Made by a program: the position numbers and the translations under genes. Positions 1 to 6,542 of a DNA stretch of 8,993 nt are shown here, one piece after another (position 1 is the stretch's first letter; every line of letters starts with the position of its first letter). Below the pieces are notes generated by a model. The model did no database searches and was not told where the DNA came from. It worked only from the letters and a program-made list of their open reading frames with translations. The stretch spans positions 1-8,993 of the forward strand of contig JACIXM010000261.1 of the NCBI GenBank assembly GCA_014360395.1, in the 5' to 3' direction. The stretch comes from Actinotalea sp. (GTDB lineage Bacteria; Actinomycetota; Actinomycetes; Actinomycetales; Cellulomonadaceae).

Positions 1-26
1 CGTCCGTGACTACTGCTTCGTGACTC

Positions 27-35
27 AAGGAGGAG
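27..35 (+). promoter_or_regulatory. Ribosome binding site deciding the oxidase start
   Basis: AAGGAGGAG is a near-perfect Shine-Dalgarno match about four bases before the ATG at 38. It lies inside the first codons of the longer reading frame that would start at GTG 20, so it favours the ATG as the true start. Confidence 0.8.
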
Positions 36-37
36 TC

Positions 38-2164
38 ATGACGGACGCCACGCTCCCGAACCCGGCCGACAACGATGCCGGCCCCTCCACCGTCTCCCGG
101 CGGACCGTGCTCAAGGCCGGCGCAGCGGGCTTCGGCCTGTGGTTCGTCGCCTCGCTCCGTGGCCGCGCGGTCGCGGTCGAGGCGACCGCCGACCTGGCGG
201 ACCTCGCCCTCGTCGACGGGCGCGCCGTGCCCAAGTGGGTCACGCCGCTGCTCGTGCCGCCGGTCATGCCCCGCGCCGGCACCGCGCGGCTGAGCGGGGG
301 GAAGAACGCCGACGTCTACGACATCGCCCTGCGCCAGCACGTCCAGCAGATCCTGCCCACCGGGTACCCGGCGACGACGGTGTGGGCCTACGGACCCACG
401 CGGGCCCTCAACCGGAAGGGCGTGCTCGCGTTCAACGCCCCCAGCCTCACCATCGAGGCGCGGTACGGCACCCCCGTGCGGATCACCTGGCGCAACGAGC
501 TCGTCGACCCGCAGACCGGCGGCTACCTGCAGCACCTGCTGCCGGTCGACCCCACGCTGCACTGGGCGAACCCACCCGGCGGGCACGCGGGACGTGACGA
601 CCGAGGGGTGTTCACGACGGTGCCCGGCCCGTACACGGGCCCGGTGCCGATGGTCACGCACGTGCACGGCGCCGCAGGGGTCGGCGACGAGAGCGACGGG
701 TACCCGGAGGCGTGGTACCTCCCCGCGGCGAACGACATCCCTGCCGGCTTCGCCGAGGTCGGCACCTGGTACGAGTACTTCGGCGGCCTGGCGCTGGCGC
801 GCAACGGGACCTCGTGGGCCCGCGGCACGGCGACCGCGCAGTACCCGAACACCCAGCGGGCGGGAACCCTCTGGTACCACGACCACACGCTCGGGATGAC
901 GCGGCTGAACGTCTACGCCGGGCCGGCCGGCTTCTACCTCCTGCGGGAAGGGCCGGACGGCGACAAGGCGGTGCTGGACACCCGCACCGGGCTGCCGGCC
1001 ACCCTGCCCGGCCCGGCTCCGCGCGACGGCGACGGGTTCCCGGCGAAGAAGACCTACTACGAGCTGCCGCTGGCCATCCAGGACCGGACCTTCCACGTCG
1101 ACGGCGCCCTCTTCTACCCCGACACCCGGGAGTTCTTCGACGGCACGACCGGCCCGTACGTCCCCGACGGGGACGTCGCGCCCATCTGGAACCCCGAGTT
1201 CTTCGGGAACACGATCATGGTCAACGGCGCCACGTGGCCGGTGCACCGGTTCGAGCAGCGCCGGTACCGCCTGCGGCTGCTCAACGGCTGCAACTCGCGG
1301 TTCCTCGTCCTGGACTTCTCGGGGATCCCCGGGGCCCAGGTGACCCAGATCGGCACCGAGGGCGGGTTCCTCGCCGCGCCGGTCGACCTCACGGCCACCA
1401 CCGGCGGCCGGCTGCTCCTCGCGCCGGCCGAGCGCGCCGACGTCGTAATGGACCTCACCGCGGTGCCGGTCGGCTCGTACGTGCTCACCAACGTCGGACC
1501 GGACGAGCCGTTCGGCGGCGGTGAGCCGGGCGTGGACTTCGCCGTGGCGGACCCGGAGTCCACCGGCCTCGTCCTGCGCCTCGACGTCGTCCCGGCGGTG
1601 GCCCCGGACCCGAGCACCCCCGCGCAGTTCCTCCAGCTGCCGGCCGTGGCACCGCTCACGCCCACGACGTCGCGCGCGCTCGCCCTGGTGGAGGAGATGT
1701 CCATGGCCCCGGAGCTGGCCGAGGACCCGCCGCCGGTCGCCGCGCTGCTCGGCACCGTCAGCGGGGGCACGTGGACGGCCCGGATGTGGCACGACCCCGT
1801 CACGGAGAACCCCGCCGTCGGCGCGGTCGAGTCGTGGGAGGTGTTCAACACGACCGCCGACGCGCACCCCATCCACGTGCACGAGACGCTGTTCCAGGTC
1901 GTCGACCGGCAGCCGATCGAGGTGGATCACGAGGCCATGACCGTCGTCGCCGTCGGGGCACCACGTCCGCCGGAGGACAACGAGCTCGGGTGGAAGGACA
2001 CGGTGACCGCGTATCCGGGCGAGGTGACGCGGGTGCGGATGCGGTTCGACCGGGCCGGCCAGTACGTCTGGCACTGCCACGTCGTCGAGCACGAGGACAA
2101 CGAGATGATGCGGCCCTTCCGCATCGGTCCGGTCGACCCGACGGCGCCGGCGGGCCACGCCTGA
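38..2164 (+). CDS. Tat-exported multicopper oxidase, CotA/bilirubin-oxidase-like
   Basis: Probable exported copper enzyme that oxidises a substrate at a type 1 copper and reduces O2 to water at a trinuclear centre. All four copper-binding motifs are visible: HVHG at residues 208-211, HDH at 281-283, HPIHVH at 610-615, and HCHVVEHEDNEM at 679-690. The last supplies Cys680 and His685 and an axial Met690, as in CotA. The stretches DESDGYPEAWYLP and WYHDHTLGMTRLNVYAG are typical of the CotA/bilirubin oxidase branch. The N-terminus has a twin-arginine signal (SRRTVLK at about residues 22-28, then a hydrophobic run), so export in folded form is expected. The ATG at 38 is chosen because AAGGAGGAG (27-35) sits just before it; a GTG at 20 in the same frame lies upstream of that site. 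At 708 residues it is longer than CotA. The substrate (metal, phenolic or bilirubin-like) cannot be told from sequence. It has no evident link to the downstream cluster. Confidence 0.93.
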   Translation: MTDATLPNPADNDAGPSTVSRRTVLKAGAAGFGLWFVASLRGRAVAVEATADLADLALVDGRAVPKWVTPLLVPPVMPRAGTARLSGGKNADVYDIALRQHVQQILPTGYPATTVWAYGPTRALNRKGVLAFNAPSLTIEARYGTPVRITWRNELVDPQTGGYLQHLLPVDPTLHWANPPGGHAGRDDRGVFTTVPGPYTGPVPMVTHVHGAAGVGDESDGYPEAWYLPAANDIPAGFAEVGTWYEYFGGLALARNGTSWARGTATAQYPNTQRAGTLWYHDHTLGMTRLNVYAGPAGFYLLREGPDGDKAVLDTRTGLPATLPGPAPRDGDGFPAKKTYYELPLAIQDRTFHVDGALFYPDTREFFDGTTGPYVPDGDVAPIWNPEFFGNTIMVNGATWPVHRFEQRRYRLRLLNGCNSRFLVLDFSGIPGAQVTQIGTEGGFLAAPVDLTATTGGRLLLAPAERADVVMDLTAVPVGSYVLTNVGPDEPFGGGEPGVDFAVADPESTGLVLRLDVVPAVAPDPSTPAQFLQLPAVAPLTPTTSRALALVEEMSMAPELAEDPPPVAALLGTVSGGTWTARMWHDPVTENPAVGAVESWEVFNTTADAHPIHVHETLFQVVDRQPIEVDHEAMTVVAVGAPRPPEDNELGWKDTVTAYPGEVTRVRMRFDRAGQYVWHCHVVEHEDNEMMRPFRIGPVDPTAPAGHA

Positions 2165-2182
2165 CCACGCGTGGAACGGACG

Positions 2183-2220
2183 ACGAAGGGCCGGTGACCT
2201 CGAGGTCACCGGCCCTTCGT
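2183..2220. terminator. 38-bp perfect palindrome, probable bidirectional terminator
   Basis: The 38 bases are an exact inverted repeat: a 17-bp GC-rich stem (2183-2199 with 2204-2220) closed by a TCGA loop (2200-2203). It starts 18 bases after the oxidase stop and ends four bases from the encoded CCA of the convergent tRNA gene, so it is placed to end both transcripts. The + side is followed by TTGGTTGGT, only modestly U-rich, and the - side has no U run, as is common for GC-rich actinobacterial hairpin terminators. A small separate palindrome, CCACGCGTGG, lies at 2165-2174 directly after the oxidase stop. Termination itself is inferred from structure and position. Confidence 0.8.
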
Positions 2221-2224
2221 TGGT

Positions 2225-2310
2225 TGGTGGGCAAGGGGGGACTTGAACCCCCACGTCCTTTCGGACACTGGCACCTGAAGCCAGCGCGTCTGCCATTTCG
2301 CCACTTGCCC
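2225..2310 (-). tRNA. tRNA-Leu (anticodon CAG)
   Basis: Read on the - strand, the acceptor arm GGGCAAG pairs exactly with CUUGCCC. The anticodon stem CUGGC/GCCAG encloses the loop UUCAGGU, giving anticodon CAG, which reads CUG. A long variable arm (UGUCC-GAAA-GGACG) marks a class II tRNA, and the T arm is GGGGG-UUCAAGU-CCCCC. The discriminator base is A (position 2228), as expected for leucine, and CCA is encoded in the DNA (2227-2225). The gene is divergent from fhaA; from memory, M. tuberculosis also has a tRNA-Leu next to fhaA, so the arrangement appears conserved. Confidence 0.97.
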
Positions 2311-2320
2311 GCGACGGACG

Positions 2321-2350
2321 AGGTTAGCACGCACCGGCAGCCGCTCCGAA
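2321..2350 (-). promoter_or_regulatory. Candidate promoter for tRNA-Leu
   Basis: On the - strand, TGCTAACCT contains a TAnnnT -10 hexamer (2326-2321) with a TGn extension. It is placed so that transcription would start a few bases before the mature tRNA 5' end at 2310. A weak -35, TTCGGA (2350-2345), lies 18 bases upstream. The position is good and the -35 match is poor. Confidence 0.45.
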
Positions 2351-2418
2351 CGTGGGAACGAGGACCGCCGTGTCCCGGCTCACCCCGCGTCGGCCCGGCA
2401 CGACCCAGGCCCGGCCGA

Positions 2419-2424
2419 TACCAT
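2419..2424 (+). promoter_or_regulatory. Candidate -10 element for the fhaA operon
   Basis: TACCAT fits the actinobacterial TAnnnT pattern and lies 63 bases before the fhaA start, which would put the transcription start near 2431. I see no convincing -35 at 17-18 bases upstream (the region reads CCGGCAC). This is the best candidate in the 177-bp tRNA-fhaA gap, but it is weak. Confidence 0.35.
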
Positions 2425-2430
2425 CACCGG

Positions 2431-2461
2431 GGACCTGTGCAGGTCCGTCCCGATCACGGGA
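2431..2461. promoter_or_regulatory. Two adjacent dyads in the fhaA leader
   Basis: The first dyad is GGACCTG-TG-CAGGTCC (2431-2446), a perfect 7-bp inverted repeat around a 2-base centre. One base later comes TCCCG-ATCA-CGGGA (2448-2461), a perfect 5-bp inverted repeat with a 4-base loop. Both lie between the candidate -10 and the fhaA ribosome binding site. They could be an operator or small hairpins in the 5' untranslated leader; no function is shown by sequence alone. Confidence 0.4.
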
Positions 2462-2487
2462 ACGTCCCCAGACGGGAAGGAGGTGGC

Positions 2488-3195
2488 ATGGGAGTCCTCG
2501 ACCGGTTCGAGAAGGGCGTCGAGCGCGTCGTCAGCACGGCGTTCGCGAAGGCGTTCCGCAGCGAGGTCAAGCCCGTGGAGCTCGCCAGCGCCCTGCGGCG
2601 CGAGGTGGACGACCGTGCCGCCGTCGTCGGCCGGGACCGCACCGTGGTGCCGAACGACTTCACGATCGACCTGTCCCCGCAGGACCACGAGAAGGTCCTG
2701 GCCTGGGGCGCCGAGCCGCTGGCCGACGAGCTCGCGGCGAGCGTCACCGAGCACGCCACCCACCAGCGCTACGCGTTCGTCGGGCCCGTGACCGTCGCCT
2801 TCGTCGAGGACGAGACCCTCGAGGAGGGCCGCTTCCAGGTGCGCAGCGCCACCGTCCGCGGCGCCGTCGCGCCCGCCACGACGGTCGCCGCCTCGATGCG
2901 CCACCCCCTCGTCGACATCGACGGTCAGCGGTACCTGCTCACCGGACCGGTCACGGTCATCGGGCGGGGGAGCGAGGCCGACATCATCGTCGACGACCCC
3001 GGCATCTCCCGGAAGCACCTCGAGATCCGCGTCACCCCCGACGGCGTCGTCGCGACGGACCTCGGCTCCACGAACGGCACGTTCGTCGAGGGCCACCAGG
3101 TGCCGGCCGCGACCCTCGTCGACGGCAACACCATCACCATCGGTCGTACGCGGATCCTCTTCTGGACCGGCGTGGACGACCCCGAGGAGGCGTGA
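2488..3195 (+). CDS. fhaA: FhaA: DUF3662 and FHA domain phosphothreonine-binding protein
   Basis: Cytoplasmic adaptor of the Ser/Thr kinase network. The N-terminal part (about residues 1-125, beginning MGVLDRFEKGVERVV) is the DUF3662/FhaA-N domain. The C-terminal part (about 145-228) is an FHA domain with the expected binding-loop residues: Gly159-Arg160, Ser174-Arg-Lys-His177 and DLGSTNGT at 191-198. FHA domains bind phosphothreonine; in mycobacteria FhaA binds phosphorylated MviN and helps control peptidoglycan synthesis. The protein has 235 residues, far shorter than the mycobacterial one of about 530, because the long low-complexity linker is almost absent (about 20 residues). The ATG at 2488 is preceded by AAGGAGGTG (2477-2485), an excellent ribosome binding site, and is the first gene of the cluster. 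The reading frame stays open far upstream, but this is a by-product of the GC-rich sequence. Confidence 0.95.
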   Translation: MGVLDRFEKGVERVVSTAFAKAFRSEVKPVELASALRREVDDRAAVVGRDRTVVPNDFTIDLSPQDHEKVLAWGAEPLADELAASVTEHATHQRYAFVGPVTVAFVEDETLEEGRFQVRSATVRGAVAPATTVAASMRHPLVDIDGQRYLLTGPVTVIGRGSEADIIVDDPGISRKHLEIRVTPDGVVATDLGSTNGTFVEGHQVPAATLVDGNTITIGRTRILFWTGVDDPEEA

Positions 3196-3202
3196 CGGGA
3201 GG

Positions 3203-3724
3203 GTGAGCGAGCTCACGATCACCCTGCTGCGGCTGGGCTACCTGGTCCTGCTGTGGCTGTTCGTCCTCGCCGCCATCGGCGTCCTGCGCCGTGACCTGTA
3301 CGGCACCCGCATCGTCCGTCGGCTGCGCCGGGAGCAGAACCCGCTCGCCGCCCCGGCCGGCCCGCCCGCCGGCGGCCGGCCCGAGGGTCGCCAGGCCGAG
3401 CAGCGCCCGTCGCCCATCCCGCGCCGGGACACCGGCCCTCGCCGCCTCGTCGTCGTCGAGGGCCCGCTGCGTGGCACGACGCTGCCGCTGGGGACGTCGG
3501 CGATCCTCATCGGCCGCGCGCCGTCCTGCACCCTCGTGCTCGACGACGACTACTCCTCCTCCCGCCACGCCCGCGTGTATCCCGAGGGCGGCCAGTGGTT
3601 CGTGGAGGACCTCGGCTCCACGAACGGCACCTACGTCGACCGCCGGCGTGTCGACGGCCCCACCCCCGTACGCCCCGGCATCCAGATCCGGGTCGGGCAG
3701 AGCACCCTCGAGCTGCAGAGGTAA
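3203..3724 (+). CDS. fhaB: FhaB (FipA): membrane-anchored FHA protein
   Basis: A 173-residue protein with one N-terminal membrane segment (about 7-27), a basic stretch (RRDLYGTRIVRRLRRE), a Pro/Gly/Arg-rich linker (about 49-80) and a C-terminal FHA domain (about 82-170). The FHA motifs are IGRA at 103-106, SSSRHARV at 118-125 and DLGSTNGT at 136-143, so phosphothreonine binding is expected. In M. tuberculosis the homologue (FipA) links kinase signalling to FtsZ and FtsQ at the division site. The start is GTG at 3203, seven bases after the fhaA stop. GGGAGG directly abuts this GTG, too close to act normally; the useful Shine-Dalgarno is probably GAGGAGG at 3184-3190, within the end of fhaA, which implies translational coupling. 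Confidence 0.95.
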   Translation: MSELTITLLRLGYLVLLWLFVLAAIGVLRRDLYGTRIVRRLRREQNPLAAPAGPPAGGRPEGRQAEQRPSPIPRRDTGPRRLVVVEGPLRGTTLPLGTSAILIGRAPSCTLVLDDDYSSSRHARVYPEGGQWFVEDLGSTNGTYVDRRRVDGPTPVRPGIQIRVGQSTLELQR

Positions 3725-3730
3725 GCCCGC

Positions 3731-4981
3731 GTGTCCATCGCCCTGCGGTACGCCGCCCGGTCCGACGTGGGACTGGTGCGCGCGAAGAACGACGACTCCG
3801 GCTACGCGGGCCCCCACCTCCTCGTCGTCGCGGACGGCATGGGCGGCCACGCCGGCGGCGACGTCGCCTCCTCCCTCGCGGTGGCGCACCTGGCGCCCCT
3901 GGACGACGAGGCGCACGGCCCCGACGACGCCCTCGCCGAGCTCACGCGCGCGCTGTCCACCGCCCACCAGGAGCTCCTCGCCCGCGCCGACGCCGAGCCC
4001 GAGCTCGCCGGCCTGGGCACCACGGTCACGGCGCTGCTGCGCTCGGGCAACAAGCTCGCCATGGCGCACATCGGGGACTCCCGGGCCTACCTGCTGCGCG
4101 ACGGCCGGCTGGCGCAGGTGACCACGGACCACACCTTCGTCCAGCACCTCGTCAACACCGGCAAGATCAGCGCCGAGGAGGCGGAGCACCACCCGCAGCG
4201 GTCGGTCCTGCTGCGCGTGCTCGGAGACTTCGACATGGAGATCGCCCCGGACATGTCCGTGCGCGAGGCCCGGCCCGGGGACCGCTGGCTGCTGTGCTCG
4301 GACGGGCTGTCCGGCGTCGTCTCGTCCGACACCCTCGCCGCGACGCTGACCGAGATCAGCGACCCCGACGCGTGCGCCGACCAGCTCGTCCGTCTCGCCC
4401 TGCGCGGCGGCGGCCCGGACAACATCACGGTGGTCGTCGGCGACGTCGTCGAGGTCGACGACCTGCCCGACGGCGCCGCGCCCTCCACGACGTCCGCCGT
4501 CGTCGGGGCGGCCGCCAAGGACCGCAAGCGGCCCAGCCTGGGCGGGGAGGGCGCCGCCGCGCGCGCCGCCCAGATGTCCGCCCGCGCCCGAACGCAGTCC
4601 GACGACGACGGCGCCGCGCCCGCCCGCCCCGTCCGCGAGGACGAGGAGGAGCCGGACCCCTCGCCGTGGCGCCGCCGCCTGGTCCTGCTCGCGGCGGTGG
4701 TCGTCGTCGTGGCCGGGGTCGCGACGGCCGGCTGGCTCGGGTACCGCTGGACCCAGCAGCAGTACTACGTCGGGGTCGACGACGGCCGGGTCGCGATCTA
4801 CCAGGGCATCCCGCAGTCCGTGGCCGGCTTCGAGCTGTCCACGGTCGTGGAGACGACGGACATCCAGGTGGACGAGCTGCCCGGCTTCGTCCGGGACCGC
4901 CTGGCCCAGACCATCCCCGCGGACGACCTGCAGCACGCCCGCGAGCGCGCCGCCGCCCTCGAACCGGACCCCGGCGCATGA
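3731..4981 (+). CDS. pstP: PstP: membrane-anchored PP2C-family Ser/Thr phosphatase
   Basis: Metal-dependent phosphatase that removes phosphate from Ser/Thr kinases such as PknA/PknB and from their targets. The catalytic domain (about residues 5-240) shows the PP2C motifs in order: KNDDS at 19-23, DGMGGHAGGD at 35-44, GTT at 96-98, HIGDSRAYLLR at 113-123, CSDG at 189-192 and GGGPDN at 226-231. Asp35, Asp191 and Asp230 are the expected metal ligands. A charged, Ala-rich juxtamembrane linker (about 245-313) precedes a single membrane segment (about 317-338). The remaining outer region is only about 78 residues, much shorter than the long Pro-rich tail in M. tuberculosis. The GTG start (3731) is six bases after fhaB, with AGAGG (3717-3721) as a modest ribosome binding site. 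The stop overlaps an ATG (ATGA) that opens a 33-codon frame. Confidence 0.96.
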   Translation: MSIALRYAARSDVGLVRAKNDDSGYAGPHLLVVADGMGGHAGGDVASSLAVAHLAPLDDEAHGPDDALAELTRALSTAHQELLARADAEPELAGLGTTVTALLRSGNKLAMAHIGDSRAYLLRDGRLAQVTTDHTFVQHLVNTGKISAEEAEHHPQRSVLLRVLGDFDMEIAPDMSVREARPGDRWLLCSDGLSGVVSSDTLAATLTEISDPDACADQLVRLALRGGGPDNITVVVGDVVEVDDLPDGAAPSTTSAVVGAAAKDRKRPSLGGEGAAARAAQMSARARTQSDDDGAAPARPVREDEEEPDPSPWRRRLVLLAAVVVVVAGVATAGWLGYRWTQQQYYVGVDDGRVAIYQGIPQSVAGFELSTVVETTDIQVDELPGFVRDRLAQTIPADDLQHARERAAALEPDPGA

Positions 4982-5079
4982 CCGGACCTGCCGCAGGGGT
5001 CGTCGGTGGCGTCAGGGGCATCGGGAACCGGTCCGGCAGGGGGGAGCGTCAGGAGGAGGTGAGCGTATGGCCACGGTGA
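4978..5079 (+). other. Doubtful 33-codon reading frame coupled to the pstP stop
   Basis: An ATG overlaps the pstP stop as ATGA and opens a frame of 33 codons (MTGPAAGVVGGVRGIGNRSG, then a short charged end) that stops 13 bases inside rodA. The overlap geometry would allow re-initiation, and it fills the only sizeable gap in the cluster. No Shine-Dalgarno, known domain or membrane segment is seen. A chance frame is the likelier reading; it is listed because a translated leader here could influence rodA. Confidence 0.15.
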
Positions 5080-6542
5080 TCCCGTACCGGGCGCGACCCG
5101 GCCGCCACCTCGAGCTCCTGCTCCTCGTCCCCGCCCTCCTGCTCGGTGTGGGCGCGTACGCGCTCGTCGGGATCGCGACCCAGGACACCGTCCCCGCGGG
5201 CATCACCGGCTACGCGGTGGGCCTGGTCGGCCTCGCGCTCGGCATGCACCTCGTGCTGCGCTGGCGCGCCCCGTACGCCGACCCGGTGCTGCTACCCGTC
5301 GTCGTCGCCCTCAACGGCATCGGCCTGGCGATGATCTACCGGCTCGACCTCGCCTACGCCCTGCGCGGCCGGGAGACCGACTTCGCCGGTCGCCAGCTCG
5401 GCTGGACCGCGCTCGCCGTCGTCCTGGCCGCCGTGGTCCTCGTCGTGCTGCGGGACCACCGCACGCTGCGCCGGTACACCTACACGGCGATGATCGTGGC
5501 CCTCGGCCTCATCGCGCTGCCGCTCGTGCCGGGGCTCGGCGCCCAGATCAACGGCGCGCAGATCTGGATCCGGATCGCCGGCTTCTCCTTCCAGCCCGCC
5601 GAGCTCGGCAAGATCGCGCTGGCCGTCTTCTTCGCCGGGTACCTCGTCACCAACCGGGACACCCTCGCCCTGGCGGGACCCAAGGTGCTCGGGCTGCAGC
5701 TGCCGCGCCCGCGGGACCTCGGCCCGATCCTGCTCGTGTGGGCGGCGTCGCTCGCGGTGCTGATCTTCCAGCGCGACCTCGGCACGTCCCTGCTGTTCTT
5801 CGGCCTCTTCGTCGCGATGCTCTACATCGCCACGGAGCGGCTCAGCTGGATCGTCATCGGCATGGTCCTGTTCGCCGGCGGCGCGTTCGTCGCGGCGAGC
5901 ACCTTCGCCCACGTCAACGCGCGGTTCGAGGCGTGGTTGAACGCCTTCGACAACGCCGTGTTCAACGCCTCGCCCGGCGGGTCCGGCCAGCTGGTCCGCG
6001 GGCTGTTCGGCATGGCCAACGGCGGCCTCATGGGTACCGGCTGGGGCGAGGGGCGGCCCGACCTCGTGCCGTTCGCCGAGTCCGACTTCATCGTCGCGTC
6101 GCTGGGGGAGGAGCTCGGGCTCACCGGGCTGCTCGCGATGCTGCTGGCCTACCTGGTGCTGGCGCAGCGGGGCCTGCGGACGGCGATCGGCGTCCGCGAC
6201 GGCTTCGGCAAGCTGCTCGCCGGCGGCCTGTCCTTCGTCGTCGCGTTCCAGTGCTTCGTCGTCGTCGGCGGCGTGACGCGGCTCATCCCCCTGACCGGCC
6301 TGACGATGCCGTTCCTCGCCTACGGCGGGTCCTCGCTGCTGGCCAACTGGGTCATCGTCGCCCTGCTGCTGCGCATCTCCGACAGCGCCCGCCGGCCCAC
6401 CGCCGCCGTGCCCCCCGTGCCCGGGGCACCGGCGCCCGTCGCGGTCCTCGAGGACGACGTGCCCGCCGCGGGCGTCGCCGGTCCCGCGGGCGACGGACCG
6501 GACCAGGAGACCGAGCGGATCGACGTGGGGGACCTGCGGTGA
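5067..6542 (+). CDS. rodA: RodA/FtsW-family SEDS peptidoglycan polymerase
   Basis: Integral-membrane glycosyltransferase that polymerises lipid II into glycan strands, partnered with a class B PBP. The 491-residue protein has roughly ten to twelve hydrophobic segments between residues 15 and 437. It carries SEDS signatures: INGAQIWIRIAGFSFQPAEL (161-180), FQRDLGTSLLF (234-244), ESDFIVASLGEELG (338-351) in the conserved outer loop, and MPFLAYGGSSLLANW (414-428). A hydrophilic Pro/Ala/Asp-rich tail (about 438-491) is cytoplasmic and is less conserved in the family. The ATG at 5067 follows AGGAGGAGGTGAG (5051-5063), one of the two strongest ribosome binding sites in the cluster. It follows an 85-bp gap, the largest within the cluster. 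The adjacent pbpA supports RodA rather than FtsW. Confidence 0.95.
   Translation: MATVIPYRARPGRHLELLLLVPALLLGVGAYALVGIATQDTVPAGITGYAVGLVGLALGMHLVLRWRAPYADPVLLPVVVALNGIGLAMIYRLDLAYALRGRETDFAGRQLGWTALAVVLAAVVLVVLRDHRTLRRYTYTAMIVALGLIALPLVPGLGAQINGAQIWIRIAGFSFQPAELGKIALAVFFAGYLVTNRDTLALAGPKVLGLQLPRPRDLGPILLVWAASLAVLIFQRDLGTSLLFFGLFVAMLYIATERLSWIVIGMVLFAGGAFVAASTFAHVNARFEAWLNAFDNAVFNASPGGSGQLVRGLFGMANGGLMGTGWGEGRPDLVPFAESDFIVASLGEELGLTGLLAMLLAYLVLAQRGLRTAIGVRDGFGKLLAGGLSFVVAFQCFVVVGGVTRLIPLTGLTMPFLAYGGSSLLANWVIVALLLRISDSARRPTAAVPPVPGAPAPVAVLEDDVPAAGVAGPAGDGPDQETERIDVGDLR

Noticed and set aside
20..40. GTG at 20 as the start of the oxidase
   Set aside because: The strong ribosome binding site (27-35) would lie within its first codons; the ATG at 38 has the right spacing.
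2228..2310. tRNA-Leu as an integration site for a mobile element
   Set aside because: No integrase gene, no repeated copy of the tRNA 3' end and no change in base composition is seen on either side.
3134..4936. Open frame of 600 codons on the - strand across fhaB and pstP
   Set aside because: It lies opposite two genes with complete known domains. Its predicted protein is low-complexity and Arg/Gly/Val/Asp-rich, as expected for the reverse frame of GC-rich coding DNA.
5023..5051. GGGAACC with CGTCA 17 bases later, resembling an ECF sigma-factor promoter before rodA
   Set aside because: The implied transcription start would fall inside the rodA ribosome binding site, about 10 bases from the ATG, and the -10 match is weak.
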